Both the position numbers and the translations under genes were made by a program. A DNA stretch of 35,869 bases from an uncultured Spartobacteria bacterium (lineage in GTDB: Bacteria; Verrucomicrobiota; Verrucomicrobiia; Chthoniobacterales; UBA6821): contig CAIZIQ010000294.1 of NCBI GenBank assembly GCA_903933015.1, positions 1 through 35,869 on the forward strand, written 5' to 3'. The notes under the pieces were generated by a model that was given only the letters and a program-made list of their open reading frames with translations, had not been told where the DNA came from and did no database searches. This document shows, one piece after another, positions 18,667-30,154 of the stretch (position 1 is its first letter; the number at the start of each line of letters is the position of its first letter).

Positions 18667-21600
18667 GGGTTTTTTCTCGGAGCCTTCGCCTGTTGAACTC
18701 GCTGAAGGAGCACATAGAACGAGGGGACAAAGACAATGGCCAGGCAAGTCGAGGCGATCATGCCACTGGCCACTGTGAGGCCGAGCATCTTACGGGCATT
18801 TGCCCCCGCGCCTGTCGCTAGGATCAGGGGAACGACTCCCAGCACGAAGGTGATCGAGGTCATCATGATGGGACGGAAGCGGGAACACGCGGCCACCACG
18901 GCGGCTTCCGTGATGCTGCGTCCCGAGGCCTGCTCTTCCCTGGCCATCTCCACGACTAAAATTGCATTTTTTGCCGAGAGGGCGATCAGGAGTACCAATC
19001 CGATCTGCACATAGATGTTGTTCGACATTGCCGGGATCTGAAGCACGCCGACAGTGCCGAGAACAGCAAGTGGCACGGCGAGAATTACCGCCAGAGGGGT
19101 GATCCAATTCTCATACTGTCCCGCCAGGACAAAGTAGACGAGCACCAGCGACATCGCGAAGATCAGGATGGTCGCCGAACCAGCGAGCTTTTCCTGATAA
19201 GCCACTGTCGTCCATTCATAGCTCATGCCCTGCGGCAGCATCTTGGCCGCAAGTTTTTCCAACAACTCCATGGCCTGACCGGAGCTGGTTCCATGGTTGG
19301 GAGCGCCGACAATCGTTGCCGTGGGGTAGAGGTTGTAGAAGCTCGCGACCGCAGGACCTGCCGCGGCATTGATCGAAGCCAGCGATCCCAGCGGCACCAT
19401 CTGGCCGTTTTGATTGCGGACCGTGTAGTTGTTGATCTCAGAGGCCTTGTTACGGAACTCGGTGTCGGCCTGGACATAGACATAGTAATTGTAGCCGTAT
19501 TTCGTGATCTGGTTCACATAACTCGATCCGACATAGGTCTCCAGGGTCTGGAAGAGATCCGAGATCCCGACGTTGTTGTTGCGAGCCTGGATACGGTTCA
19601 CCTCAAAGGAAAGCTGCGGCATATCGGCGCGGAAAGGTGTGAGTGCCATCTGAATCTCCGGACTTTTATTCAACTCCCCGACCAACGCATCCGCGGTCTC
19701 CTGAAGCTTTCTGAAATTGAAGGTGCCATCCGTCAGTTCGATCTGCATCTGGAATCCGCTGGCAAGTCCAAGCCCCTGGATGGGAGGCGGCGGTGCGACC
19801 AGCGTGTTCGCCTCCTGAACGGTATCGGCGGCTTTCCGAATCGCCATGTAGGTGGGAAGAAGTCCCTCCTTTTTACCCCGGATGTCCCAGGGTTGGAGCA
19901 TCACATAGAGGACACCTGCATTGGCAAGGGAAGCGTTGTTGTCGATGGGCGATATTCCCCCGATCTGGATCACGTGGGCAACGCCGGGAATCGCGCTCAC
20001 CGCTTTCGCCAGCTTGCCCATGGCGGACTGCGTCCGAGCGAGTGATGCGCCGTTCGGAAGCTGGACGACCATCATCATGTAACCCTGATCCTCGGTGGGA
20101 ATGAATCCCGTCGGGGCCTTCACAAGGCCCCAGATCGATGCGGCAATGAGAAGTAGCGCTACCATCGTCACGATCAGGCTGTGATGAACCATTCTCCGGA
20201 TCATGACCGCATAGGCATTCTCGGCGGCACGAAAGCCGCTGTTGAACACGCGGAAGAGGATGTTCTTTTTACGATCCGGATGGACGGGGCGGAGCCATTG
20301 GGCGCACTGGGTCGGCTTGAGGGTCATCGCATTGACCCCACTCAGGAGAGCCGTAACCGCGATGACCAGCGCGAACTGCCGGTACATCTGCCCCGTAATG
20401 CCGGGCAGAAAGGCTGCAGGTAGAAAGACCGACATGAGTACTAGGGTGATCCCGATGATCGGGCCGAAGAGTACCTTCATCGCCGCAATCGCGGCATCCT
20501 TGGGTGTCCTGCCGTTCTCAATCTGACTGGCGGCTCCCTCCACCACAACAATCGCGTCATCCACCACGATGCCGATTGCCAGCACCATTCCAAAAAGGGT
20601 GAGCGTATTGATGCTGAATCCCAATGCGGCCATTCCGGCAAAGGCACCGATGATGGTCACAGGCACGGTGGTCGCCGGCACCAGAGTCGCCCTCCAGTCC
20701 TGAAGAAAGAGCATGATCACCAGGAGGACCAGCACGCCGGCCTCGAAGATCGTCTTCCAGACTTCCTTGATCGACTCGCTGACGAATACGGTCGTATCGA
20801 AGGGGATCTCGTAGACGATGTCGGGAGGGAAGGTTTTGGAAAGTTCCTCCATCTTGGCCCTTACCTTCTTCGCGATCTGGATGGAGTTCGACCCGGGCAG
20901 CTGGAAGATTGCAAGTCCGGCAGCCTGACGACCGTCAAAAGTGAAGAATTGTCCGTACTGCTGGGAGCCGAACTCGACCTTCGCGACATCTTTCAGCCTG
21001 GTGATCCTTCCTCCGTTGGTGGTATCCGATTTGATGATGATCTGCTCGAACTGTTCCACTGAGTTCAAGGAACCGTTCACCTTCACGGAGAACTCATAGG
21101 CCTGCGACGGCGGAGCGGGAGCTCCTCCCACCTTTCCCGCAGCAACCTCGACATTCTGTTGCTGCAGGGAGTCGATGATATCCTTGGGAGTAAGCGAGCG
21201 TGCCTGCATCTCCCCCGGATTCAACCAGATTCTCATGCTGTAAGGGCCGACGCCGAAAACCGTCACGCCTCCAACCCCGTCAATCCTCTCGATCTCGTTC
21301 TCCAGATTAATTGTGGCGAAGTTATTCAGGAAAAGGCTGTCGTATTTTCCGGAGGGCGACGTGAGCGTGACGATCTGGAGGATGTCCGTGGATTTGGTCT
21401 TCACCACCACTCCCTGTGCCTGCACGGCGGAGGGGAGCTGGTTCAGTGCTGCGGAAACCCTGTTCTGGACAAGGATCTGGGCCTGGTTCGGATCCGTGCC
21501 TATCTTGAAGCTGACCACCAGGTTGTAGTTCCCGGTATTGCTGCAGTAGGACTGCATGTAAATCATTCCCTTCACACCGTTGACCTGCTGCTCGATCGGG

Positions 21601-21791
21601 ATGGCCACCTTCTCGGTCATCGTTCTGGCACTGGCACCGGGATACGATGCGGTCACCTGGATCGTCGGGGGAGTGATTGATGGGTATTGCGATACTGGCA
21701 GCGTCGCAATGGCGACACCCCCGAGAATCATCATCAGAATCGCGATGACATTCGAGAGGATGGGCCTCTCGATGAAATACCGGGAGAACAT
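18663..21791 (-). CDS. RND multidrug efflux permease (HAE1/AcrB-like), second copy in operon
   Basis: 1042 aa [30 protein letters not shown]4 [27 protein letters not shown]; typical HAE1-RND. Confidence 0.95.
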   Translation of the reverse strand: MFSRYFIERPILSNVIAILMMILGGVAIATLPVSQYPSITPPTIQVTASYPGASARTMTEKVAIPIEQQVNGVKGMIYMQSYCSNTGNYNLVVSFKIGTDPNQAQILVQNRVSAALNQLPSAVQAQGVVVKTKSTDILQIVTLTSPSGKYDSLFLNNFATINLENEIERIDGVGGVTVFGVGPYSMRIWLNPGEMQARSLTPKDIIDSLQQQNVEVAAGKVGGAPAPPSQAYEFSVKVNGSLNSVEQFEQIIIKSDTTNGGRITRLKDVAKVEFGSQQYGQFFTFDGRQAAGLAIFQLPGSNSIQIAKKVRAKMEELSKTFPPDIVYEIPFDTTVFVSESIKEVWKTIFEAGVLVLLVIMLFLQDWRATLVPATTVPVTIIGAFAGMAALGFSINTLTLFGMVLAIGIVVDDAIVVVEGAASQIENGRTPKDAAIAAMKVLFGPIIGITLVLMSVFLPAAFLPGITGQMYRQFALVIAVTALLSGVNAMTLKPTQCAQWLRPVHPDRKKNILFRVFNSGFRAAENAYAVMIRRMVHHSLIVTMVALLLIAASIWGLVKAPTGFIPTEDQGYMMMVVQLPNGASLARTQSAMGKLAKAVSAIPGVAHVIQIGGISPIDNNASLANAGVLYVMLQPWDIRGKKEGLLPTYMAIRKAADTVQEANTLVAPPPPIQGLGLASGFQMQIELTDGTFNFRKLQETADALVGELNKSPEIQMALTPFRADMPQLSFEVNRIQARNNNVGISDLFQTLETYVGSSYVNQITKYGYNYYVYVQADTEFRNKASEINNYTVRNQNGQMVPLGSLASINAAAGPAVASFYNLYPTATIVGAPNHGTSSGQAMELLEKLAAKMLPQGMSYEWTTVAYQEKLAGSATILIFAMSLVLVYFVLAGQYENWITPLAVILAVPLAVLGTVGVLQIPAMSNNIYVQIGLVLLIALSAKNAILVVEMAREEQASGRSITEAAVVAACSRFRPIMMTSITFVLGVVPLILATGAGANARKMLGLTVASGMIASTCLAIVFVPSFYVLLQRVQQAKAPRKNP

Positions 21792-24700
21792 CAGCTCGGA
21801 TTACTGGTCGAGGCGGCGACCCGCACATCCCCCTTCCGGGTGGATTCCTGCCAGCGCTGCAACACGACGAAAAAGGAGGGGACAAAGACAACGGCCAGGC
21901 AGGTAGAGGCAAGCATGCCACTGGCAGCGGTAATGCCGAGATCCTGACGTGAGACGGCCCCGGGTCCGCTGGAAAGAATCAGCGGGACAACCCCGAGAAT
22001 GAAAGTGAAGGAGGTCATCAGAATGGGACGAAACCTGAGGCGTGCACCTGCCACCGCGGCGTCGAGGATGGAGGATCCCTGCTCCCGGTGCTGGCGTGCC
22101 ATCTCGACGACCAGGATGGCATTTTTTGCCGAGAGGGCGATCAGCATGACGAGGCCGATCTGGACATAAAGGTTGTTCGGAATCCCGGTCAATCGCAGGG
22201 CTGCAACCGTCCCGAGCAGGGCGAGGGGGATCGCCGCGATCACCGCCAGGGGAAGGATCCAGCTCTCGTACTGACCGGCCAGAAGCAGGTAGACGAGAAC
22301 CAGAGCCAGTCCGAAGACAACGATGGTGGCCGAACCAGCCAGTTTTTCCTGATAGGAGAGAGCAGTCCATTGATACTTCATTCCCTGGGGAAGCAGGCGG
22401 CTTGCGATCTGCTCCATGCACTGAAGCGCCTCCCCTGAGCTGAAGCCATGGCGTGCGGAGCCGATGATGGAGGCCGCCGGGTAGAGGTTGTAGAGCTGGA
22501 TGACCGAGGGTCCGTGCGCTGGCTCGATGGAGGCCAAGGAACCAAGTGGAACCATGCCTCCACTGGAACTTTTCACCGTGTATTGCCGGACAGCTTCCGG
22601 GCTCATCCGGAATGGAGCATCGGCCTGCGCATAGACATCGAAAGTCCGGCCGAATTTCGTAAACTGATTCACATAGGTTGATCCGAGCAGCGTCTGCAGG
22701 GCATTGAAGACATTCCCAACGGAGACACCGAAGGTCTCGGCCTCGCGGCGGTTGAGTTTGAGGGCAAGCTGGGGAACATCCGCCCGAAAGGGAGTCAGGG
22801 CGGATTCGATCGGGGCCTGTCGGTTAGCCTCCGCAACGATCTTCTCCGTGATTCGGGCCAGTTTTTCGTAGTCGAACGTGCCGTTACTGAGCTCAACCTG
22901 CATCTGGAATCCGTCGGAGATTCCAAGCCCGGGAACCGGCGGCGGGAGGAGGACCAGACAGTTGGCATCCTGGATGCCTGCAGCGGACTTGATGATCCGC
23001 TCCTGGATGACGTGAATGTCGCCTGCGTCCTTCCTCTCCTTGAAAGGCTTCAGAACCGCATAGATGACGCCTGAGTTAAAGAGTGCGGCACTACTGTCGA
23101 TGGGTGAGGATCCGCTTCCGCCGATCACTATGGTTTCGGAGACTCCGGGTACCTGCCGGATCGCCTTGGCAAGGGACTCCATCGCCAAGCGAGATCTGTT
23201 GAGCGAGGAGCCATCCGGCAACTGCACCGCCACGACGACATAACCCTGATCTTCCGTGGGAAGAAAGCCGGTCGGTGTCCGCATCAATCCGATCAGTGAC
23301 AGCACGACGAGTATCAGAGCCAAAAATGTCATGAGCATGCTGTGATGCACCATCCGCGCGATGAGCGCCGTGTACCACCGCTCAAGCAGATCATAAATGC
23401 GATTGAATCCGCGAAAAAACCAGTTCTTCACCTTCTTGGGATCGGGGGTTCTTAGCCAGAGAGCGCATTGGGTCGGTTTGAGCGTCATGGCATTGATGCC
23501 GCTGATCAGCGCGGTCACGGCGATCACGAGGGCAAACTGGCGGTACATCTGGCCGATGATCCCGGGAAGGAATGCCGCCGGAAGAAAGACCGCCATCAAC
23601 ACGAGGGTGACGGCGACGATCGGTCCGAAGAGTTCCCGCATCGCGGCGATCGCGGAGTCCTTCGGGGACTTCCCGAGTTCCAGATGCTTCGTCGTGCCCT
23701 CCACCACGACGATCGCATCATCGACCACGATGCCGATCGAAAGCACGATCGCAAAGAGGGTCAGCGTGTTGATGCTGAATCCCAATGCGGCCATTCCGGC
23801 AAAGGCTCCGATGATTGTCACGGGAACCGTCGTCGCCGGAACCAGAATCGCACGCCAGTCCTGGAGGAAGAGTACGATCACCAGGAGCACCAGTACTCCG
23901 GCCTCGATCAGCGTCTTGAAGACTTCCCGAACCGAATCTTTCACAAAGACCGTGTTGTCGAGGGGGATCGAGTAGGAAATTCCTTTCGGGAATTTTTTGG
24001 AGAGTTCCCTGAGTTTGTCGCGGACCTTTTTCGCCGTGGCGATGGCATTGGATCCGGGTCGTTGATAGATCGCTATCCCTCCGGTCGGACGATTATTGTA
24101 CTGGGAAAACTGGGTGTAGGAAACCGCTCCCAACTCCACCCTGGCAACATCGTGCACCGTGGTGATCTGGCCTCCGTTGTTGGTGGCAGACTTCACGATA
24201 ATGTCCTCGAACTCTTTGACCGTATTGAGCTCTCCGTTCGCATTGACCGTCAATTGATAGGCCTGACCGCCGGGTGCCGGAGGACTGCCGAGCTGTCCTG
24301 CGGTAACCTCCGTGTTCTGACTACTCAGGGCCGAAATCACATTGGTCGGATCCAGGGAACGCGCCTGAAGTTGCTGGGGATTCAGCCACACCCTCATGCT
24401 GTACTGCCCGACGCCGAAGACGGTAACCCCACCCACCCCATCGATCCGGGTGAGTTCGTTCTGGAGGTTGAGTGTTGCGAAATTATTGAGGAAGAGACCG
24501 TCGTATTTGCTGCTTTCGGATTCCAGGGTCACAAGTTGAAGGATGTCGGTCGACTTGGCCTCGACGACGACCCCCTGTGTCTGGACAGCGGCGGGAAGTT
24601 GGGCGATCGCAGCATTGACGCGGTTCTGCACAAGGACCTGATCGGTGTCGGGATCCGATCCGATCTTGAAGGAAACGGTTAGGGTATAGTTCCCGTTGTC

Positions 24701-24952
24701 AGTCGAACTCGACTGCATGTAGAGCATACCGGCGACACCGTTCACCTGGAGCTCGATGGGAAGGGCGACCTTGTCGATGACGGTCTGCGCGCTGGCACCG
24801 GGATAATAGGCCGTTACTACAACGGTGGGTGGTGTGATCTGCGGGAACTGACTGACCGGAAGAACTACCAGGGCCACCACCCCTAAAAACATCGTCACTA
24901 GCGCAATGACGTTCGAGAGAACCGGTCTTTCGATGAAGAATCGGGAAAACAT
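21791..24952 (-). CDS. RND multidrug efflux permease (HAE1/AcrB-like), first copy in operon
   Basis: Start [30 protein letters not shown]4 [27 protein letters not shown]. Stop overlaps the next start (TGATG). Confidence 0.95.
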   Translation of the reverse strand: MFSRFFIERPVLSNVIALVTMFLGVVALVVLPVSQFPQITPPTVVVTAYYPGASAQTVIDKVALPIELQVNGVAGMLYMQSSSTDNGNYTLTVSFKIGSDPDTDQVLVQNRVNAAIAQLPAAVQTQGVVVEAKSTDILQLVTLESESSKYDGLFLNNFATLNLQNELTRIDGVGGVTVFGVGQYSMRVWLNPQQLQARSLDPTNVISALSSQNTEVTAGQLGSPPAPGGQAYQLTVNANGELNTVKEFEDIIVKSATNNGGQITTVHDVARVELGAVSYTQFSQYNNRPTGGIAIYQRPGSNAIATAKKVRDKLRELSKKFPKGISYSIPLDNTVFVKDSVREVFKTLIEAGVLVLLVIVLFLQDWRAILVPATTVPVTIIGAFAGMAALGFSINTLTLFAIVLSIGIVVDDAIVVVEGTTKHLELGKSPKDSAIAAMRELFGPIVAVTLVLMAVFLPAAFLPGIIGQMYRQFALVIAVTALISGINAMTLKPTQCALWLRTPDPKKVKNWFFRGFNRIYDLLERWYTALIARMVHHSMLMTFLALILVVLSLIGLMRTPTGFLPTEDQGYVVVAVQLPDGSSLNRSRLAMESLAKAIRQVPGVSETIVIGGSGSSPIDSSAALFNSGVIYAVLKPFKERKDAGDIHVIQERIIKSAAGIQDANCLVLLPPPVPGLGISDGFQMQVELSNGTFDYEKLARITEKIVAEANRQAPIESALTPFRADVPQLALKLNRREAETFGVSVGNVFNALQTLLGSTYVNQFTKFGRTFDVYAQADAPFRMSPEAVRQYTVKSSSGGMVPLGSLASIEPAHGPSVIQLYNLYPAASIIGSARHGFSSGEALQCMEQIASRLLPQGMKYQWTALSYQEKLAGSATIVVFGLALVLVYLLLAGQYESWILPLAVIAAIPLALLGTVAALRLTGIPNNLYVQIGLVMLIALSAKNAILVVEMARQHREQGSSILDAAVAGARLRFRPILMTSFTFILGVVPLILSSGPGAVSRQDLGITAASGMLASTCLAVVFVPSFFVVLQRWQESTRKGDVRVAASTSNPS

Positions 24953-24998
24953 CCGGACGGTTGCGTGGAGGTGTGAAAAACTCGCGGAGAGATGGGTG

Positions 24999-26126
24999 CT
25001 ACCGGGCCGGTGCCGGAGTCGTGGCGGATGTTGAGGAGGCAATGCTCATGACATCAACCTTCTGGCCAACTCGAATGTTCGGAATCCCATTGATGACCAC
25101 CCGATCCGCCGCCGTGACACCCTCTTTCACCTCGCGATCGGTTCCCTGCAGCGGCCCCTTGACCACAGCCTTGCGCTCGACGACCCCTTGGGCATCCACG
25201 GTGAAGACGTAGTCACCCTCCTGGTCGCTGAGGACCGCGCTGTCGGGCAAAACCAAACCGGGCTTCGAGGGTCCAAGGGGGATGCGCACCGCGGCGAAGA
25301 GCCCGGGGAACATCACCTTGTCAGGATTAGGAAAGAGACCCCTCAGCTGAATCGTCCCCGTGGAGGTGTCGACGCTGTTGTTCGAGAAATCAAGCGTTCC
25401 CTTGTGAGGAAAACCCGCTTCATCCTCAAGCTGGGCCAGGACAGTGGCGGTGTTGACGCCGGATTTCATGGCCATTCCAGACGCGGCCATGAGCCGTCTG
25501 AGACGCAGCGCGTCTCGGGTGTTGATGGAGAAATTGACGTAAATAGGATCGATCTGCTCGATGGTCACGATCGCCGTCGGCATGGCGGCGTTTTCCCCCA
25601 CCATGTTCCCGACATCGACCTGATGCTCTCCCAGCAAACCGTCGAACGGGGCAGAGATGGTGGTATACTTCAGGTTCAGCTTTGCGAGGGCAACGTTGGC
25701 CAGATCCTGATCCATTTCCGAGAGGTATTGCTCGACGGAGTTTTCGGAGGTCGCGTTCTTCTTGATCATCTCAAGCTGGCGGTTGTACTCGGCGGTCGCG
25801 TAGGTCAGTTTGGCCTGATAGAGATTCAGATCCTGGATGTACTGGTCCTGCTGGATCTGGAAGAGGGGTGTGCCTTTCTTCACATAACTGCCGTCCTGGA
25901 AGTAAAGCGCCTCGAGGTAACCGGAAACACGGGCCACATTCGTAACACTCTGAAGAGCCCCCACCGTTCCCGTCAGGTCGATGTAATCGGAGACATCGGT
26001 CAGACGGGGATTCGCCACGGTTACCTGGGGAGTAATCACCGTGACGGCTTCTTGTTTTTTACAAGCCCCCATCAGCGTGAGGAGAAGCATCGCCATCACG
26101 AGGCGTGTGATCGTTGCTTGGTTCAT
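24999..26126 (-). CDS. RND periplasmic adaptor (membrane fusion protein, AcrA-like lipoprotein)
   Basis: [25 protein letters not shown] lipobox; [63 protein letters not shown]. Confidence 0.92.
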   Translation of the reverse strand: MNQATITRLVMAMLLLTLMGACKKQEAVTVITPQVTVANPRLTDVSDYIDLTGTVGALQSVTNVARVSGYLEALYFQDGSYVKKGTPLFQIQQDQYIQDLNLYQAKLTYATAEYNRQLEMIKKNATSENSVEQYLSEMDQDLANVALAKLNLKYTTISAPFDGLLGEHQVDVGNMVGENAAMPTAIVTIEQIDPIYVNFSINTRDALRLRRLMAASGMAMKSGVNTATVLAQLEDEAGFPHKGTLDFSNNSVDTSTGTIQLRGLFPNPDKVMFPGLFAAVRIPLGPSKPGLVLPDSAVLSDQEGDYVFTVDAQGVVERKAVVKGPLQGTDREVKEGVTAADRVVINGIPNIRVGQKVDVMSIASSTSATTPAPAR

Positions 26127-27808
26127 GAGTTGGTATTGACGTTTAGCAGATTCGGCAGCGAGGGACTTCCCATTGGTACCTTGACGGGTCGATCTTCCGG
26201 AGGCACGGCAGGAAGGTGCTGGGAGGGTTTCATCATCTGGCCCCACCAGAAGGTTTTCTGGAGCTCCTTCTTGACCTCGGGCGAGACCACGTCACCTGCT
26301 TCACGAATCTCCCAGCCTCCGCCGAGGGAACGATAGGCGGAGACAAGCCCCAGAAGCACATTGCCCTGCGCGCTGACGAGCGATTCCTCCACGCTCATGA
26401 GCTGCTGCTCGATCGTGAGTACGGTGGTGTAGTCGGTCTGGCCGCACTTGTAACGGTAGAGAGAGAGTTCGGTGGAGGTTTTCGCCGAGCTGACGGCACT
26501 CTGGAGATAAGCAACCCCCTGCTTCCCGTAGCTGAACTGAGAGAGGCCGTTCTCCACCTCTTTCTGAGCGTTCAACACGGTATTTTGGTAATTCAGCACC
26601 GCTGATTGGAAGGTTGCGTTCTGGACCCTGACATTATTCACCAGCCGCATGTAGTTGAAAACCGGCATGCTGAAAGAGGCTCCGCTTGCAACGATTGAGT
26701 TCTGCCAGGTGAAGATGTTCCCAAGGGAGTAATTGTTGTTTGCCTGGTTGGCGTAGCCAAAGGTGCCGGTGAGTGAGAAAGCGGGGAGGATGTTGGCCTC
26801 CTGCACGCCGATCAGGGCTGACTGTGAGGCGGCATTCAGACCCGCCATCCTAACATCGGGACGGCGCCTCAGCAGATCCACGGGGATTCCTGCCACGATC
26901 CGGGAAGGAGGGGTCGGAAGATGTCCCGGCTTGATGAGCGGTTCGACGGCTGCCGGAGTCATCCCCAACTGCACGGCGAGTCCGTTTTTGGCCTGCTGAA
27001 GGGTATTTTCCAGTGAGGGAATCTGGGATTCCGTCTGGGAGAGCTCCGTCTGCGCCTCCTCAGGATCCTGCTGGCTGACTTGGCCTGCCTTGAACCGCTC
27101 GGTGGCGATCCGCAGACTCTCCTTCTGGAGAGCGATGTTTTCCTGCGTGACCTGGATTAACTGCTGTGTGGTGCGGATGTTGATATAGCTGTTGGCAACA
27201 TCACCGAGGAGTGTCACGAGGGCATTGTCATAGGCCGCCACCGAGGAGAGATAGGAGGCCTTGTCAGCCTGGACCTGCCGGCGGTACTTGCCCCAGAAAT
27301 CAATCTCCCAGGAGGAATTAAACAGGAACTGGCTCAGGTAGAGATTCGGGCCCAGCTGGGATCCGCCACTGTTGAGATTGTTGCTGAGCTGTTGTGAAAA
27401 AGCCTGTCCCAGCGGGGTTCCTGGCTGGAACTGGCTCGAGGAGTTGCCTCCGCTGCCGTTGGGCGTGAGATAATACCAGCTGGATCCACCGCTAACCCCC
27501 TGTTGCTGGGGAAAGAGGTTGCCGATGGCATGGTTGAGTTGTGCGCGCGCCCCGAGAATGCTCACGCCCGCCATCTGGAGCGTCGGGTTGTTCTTGTAGG
27601 CAATCTCCACAAGATGATTCAGGACAGGATCGTTGAGTTTTCTCCACCAGAAGGCATCGGCTCCGGCGGGGGCGATCTTCGAGACCGCAATGCTCTCCAC
27701 CCACCGGCTCTCCACATCGGACTTTGGTGTCTGGTAATTGGGTCCCACCATGCAGGAAGTGAGAAGAAAAGCCGTCGCACCCGTGAGTAAAGGAAAGGAA
27801 GGTTTCAC
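26123..27808 (-). CDS. Outer-membrane efflux lipoprotein (OprM/NodT family)
   Basis: FLLTSCMVGPNYQTPKSDVESRW lipobox and NodT start; LNHAIGNLFPQ, YINIRTTQQLIQVTQENIALQKESL..RF.AGQVSQQD, IPVDLLRRRPDVRMA motifs. Stop overlaps the adaptor start (ATGA). Confidence 0.93.
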   Translation of the reverse strand: MKPSFPLLTGATAFLLTSCMVGPNYQTPKSDVESRWVESIAVSKIAPAGADAFWWRKLNDPVLNHLVEIAYKNNPTLQMAGVSILGARAQLNHAIGNLFPQQQGVSGGSSWYYLTPNGSGGNSSSQFQPGTPLGQAFSQQLSNNLNSGGSQLGPNLYLSQFLFNSSWEIDFWGKYRRQVQADKASYLSSVAAYDNALVTLLGDVANSYINIRTTQQLIQVTQENIALQKESLRIATERFKAGQVSQQDPEEAQTELSQTESQIPSLENTLQQAKNGLAVQLGMTPAAVEPLIKPGHLPTPPSRIVAGIPVDLLRRRPDVRMAGLNAASQSALIGVQEANILPAFSLTGTFGYANQANNNYSLGNIFTWQNSIVASGASFSMPVFNYMRLVNNVRVQNATFQSAVLNYQNTVLNAQKEVENGLSQFSYGKQGVAYLQSAVSSAKTSTELSLYRYKCGQTDYTTVLTIEQQLMSVEESLVSAQGNVLLGLVSAYRSLGGGWEIREAGDVVSPEVKKELQKTFWWGQMMKPSQHLPAVPPEDRPVKVPMGSPSLPNLLNVNTNS

Positions 27809-27996
27809 AGGTTTACAAAGGGGAAATTAACGTGGGTTATGAAGGATGTCACAGGGTATGAGGGAGTCCAGACCAGAGACTGCTGCCACACAGGCGTATC
27901 GGTATTGGCCGACTCCGCCTTTTCTCGCTGGTGTTTCCGGGTATTCCCTCTAGCTTGCCGACGCGGCATCATTCCTCACCTACCACACTTCTTCCC

Positions 27997-28479
27997 ATGA
28001 CCATAACCAAAGGCTCGGTTGTTCTCTTTGACTACACACTCACCGACGACGACAAGGAGATGATCGATTCTTCTGCGGAAGATGGGCCCCTGGCTTATTT
28101 GCATGGCGAAGGCCAGATCGTGAAAGGCTTGGAAAGGGCGATGGAGGGGAAAAACGCCGGCGATACCTTTCGGGTTACGGTAGAGGCCGCAGAGGGATAT
28201 GGTCTCCCGGATCCCTCAAAGGTCGTCGTGGTTTCCGCCGATGAGATCGAGGGGGAGGAGGAACTTGAGGAGGGCATGCAACTTGAAATGGATACTGAGG
28301 ATGGGGAGCAGACCGTCGTGATCACTAAGATCGAGGGAAACAACGTGACCATCGACGGGAATCATCCCCTTGCCGGGTTACGCCTCAACTTCGACATCAA
28401 GATTCGCGAGGTGCGCCCGGCCACGGCCGAGGAAGTCGCCCATGGTCATGTGCATGGACCCGGAGGTCATCAGCACTGA
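27997..28479 (+). CDS. SlyD-like FKBP-type peptidyl-prolyl cis-trans isomerase
   Basis: MTITKGSVVLFDYTLTDDDKEMIDSS..GPLAYLHGEGQIVKGLERAMEGKNAGDTFRVTVEAAEGYG..., with His-rich C-terminus HGHVHGPGGHQH. Confidence 0.9.
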   Translation: MTITKGSVVLFDYTLTDDDKEMIDSSAEDGPLAYLHGEGQIVKGLERAMEGKNAGDTFRVTVEAAEGYGLPDPSKVVVVSADEIEGEEELEEGMQLEMDTEDGEQTVVITKIEGNNVTIDGNHPLAGLRLNFDIKIREVRPATAEEVAHGHVHGPGGHQH

Positions 28480-28512
28480 GGCGCGGGGAAATCACGGCGA
28501 CGGAAAGCAATT

Positions 28513-30138
28513 TTAGCCTTTCCAGGTCTTCTTTGCCCCGGCGATTTCCCGGGCGTAAGTTTCCGCAGCATTGTCTCCCAGGAAATCAACCGGTTCACGC
28601 TCTCGTGAGTAGAGGCCGAATCGCGGGGCGTATGACCCCCATTCGTAATTGTCCACAAGCGACCAGTAGAAATAGCCGATCAGAGGCCATCCCTCGGATT
28701 TTAATTCCTTCACCGCGGCGATGTGCTTCCTGAGATAGTCACTCCGCAAAAGATTGTCCCGTCTGCCATGGTGCCCACGGGGGTCGGAGCGGTGAGCCAT
28801 GCCGTTTTCCGCGATCATCATCGGGAGATTGAAGCGCTCCAAAATTCTGACGAAGAATGAAAGGCCTTCCGGAAGGAGTCGCCAGTCCCACCATTTGTTC
28901 GTGATGCTGTCCATCAACCGCTCATGGAAGGGTGGCAGGGTCGTCATCTGTAGATGGCGATGCTTGTGAAACAAGTCGTTCCATCGTGGCCAGCGGAGGG
29001 CATGGGCAATGAATGGATCGTAATAGTCGAAAGCAATGTAATCGAGCGTCGGTTGCACCGCTTCCCTGGGATCGTAGAGAACATCCAGGAGTCGGCGCCA
29101 CGCAGGTTCGAGGCAACAGGCAAAGGCAAGAAGATGATGCAGTTTTTTCAACAACTCTCCGGACCAGAATCGGAAGATCGGGCGAATGGGCAGTCGAGCC
29201 TTGCGGAATGCTTCGTCGAGCATCCGGGTCTGCTTCCAGAGATAGGGAAAGAGTTGCTTCCTTGAAATGCCGAGTGATGGTGCAAAGAGGAGATCCAACC
29301 ATGCCTGGTCATTCCAGTAGAGATCGCTGCTGTAGTTGTTGAAACTCACCCGGGGAGCCTCGTCGCCGTTTCTCCCGTGCTCGCGGTAGAGCCTGTGAAT
29401 CAGGCGATACGCACGGATATGGGCCTCCATCAAGTGGGAGATGCAGGTGATGGCTCGGGACGGGCTCTTGGACGTCTTCTTACCTACTGGGAAAGTGCCG
29501 TTGAAATAACTGCTTGCGGAGAGCAGGTTCGGCTCATTGATCGTGAGGAACCATCGGGGGGGCGCCACCCCGTGTTTTTCCGGAAGAACTTTGAGCAAAT
29601 ACCCGACGGTTTTTTCGACGAAACGGAGATAGTGATCAATCGTTGTTGGATCAAGCCACGCATCGAGGCCGAGCCATGCAGGATGGGTGAAGTGATGAAG
29701 GGTTACCAACGGCTCGAGGCCTTCCTTCCGGCAGGCGCAGAGAACCGAGGCATAGCGCTCGAGCGCCTCATGATCAAACGGCGGGGGAGCGTTTCGGGAT
29801 GCTTGCCCGCCGGGCGGCAGCTCACTCGTCGGTTGGATTCGTTCCCACGAGAGACTCAATCGAAAGGCATTGATGCCAAGGGTGCGGCACCGTTCAAAAT
29901 CCTCCTCGGCCCGGGTCCAAAAATCGGCAGCGTTTCCCGCCGGGTCCACCTTGTTCTCCCTCTCGGCCCAGGCCCAGTTATTCTGAGGCTCCCCTTCACC
30001 GTTGATCCCTCCCTCGTGTTGGTAGGCAGAGGTCGATACTCCCCAGAGAAACTCCTGATCTGCCGACAGCCGTGTATTTCCAGGTCTCGGTTTCTGGCCG
30101 GGCCACTTTTCATGAGAATCATGGGAGGAAAACGTCAT
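28513..30138 (-). CDS. Glycoside hydrolase family 1 protein (beta-glucosidase-like)
   Basis: FLWGVSTSAYQHEGG N-terminal GH1 signature, FRLSLSWERIQP, LVTLHHFTHP, acid/base TINEPN, nucleophile IAENG. ATG at 30138 is preceded by GGAGGT at Shine-Dalgarno spacing. Confidence 0.9.
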   Translation of the reverse strand: MTFSSHDSHEKWPGQKPRPGNTRLSADQEFLWGVSTSAYQHEGGINGEGEPQNNWAWAERENKVDPAGNAADFWTRAEEDFERCRTLGINAFRLSLSWERIQPTSELPPGGQASRNAPPPFDHEALERYASVLCACRKEGLEPLVTLHHFTHPAWLGLDAWLDPTTIDHYLRFVEKTVGYLLKVLPEKHGVAPPRWFLTINEPNLLSASSYFNGTFPVGKKTSKSPSRAITCISHLMEAHIRAYRLIHRLYREHGRNGDEAPRVSFNNYSSDLYWNDQAWLDLLFAPSLGISRKQLFPYLWKQTRMLDEAFRKARLPIRPIFRFWSGELLKKLHHLLAFACCLEPAWRRLLDVLYDPREAVQPTLDYIAFDYYDPFIAHALRWPRWNDLFHKHRHLQMTTLPPFHERLMDSITNKWWDWRLLPEGLSFFVRILERFNLPMMIAENGMAHRSDPRGHHGRRDNLLRSDYLRKHIAAVKELKSEGWPLIGYFYWSLVDNYEWGSYAPRFGLYSREREPVDFLGDNAAETYAREIAGAKKTWKG

Positions 30139-30154
30139 GGGATTACCTCCGTTT

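Noticed and set aside
23468-24682. 404-aa ORF on the plus strand
   Set aside because: Antisense to the first RND permease, highly charged H/R/D-rich artefact sequence.
25188-26336. 382-aa ORF on the plus strand
   Set aside because: Antisense to the RND adaptor and the OMF end; no domain or start-site support.
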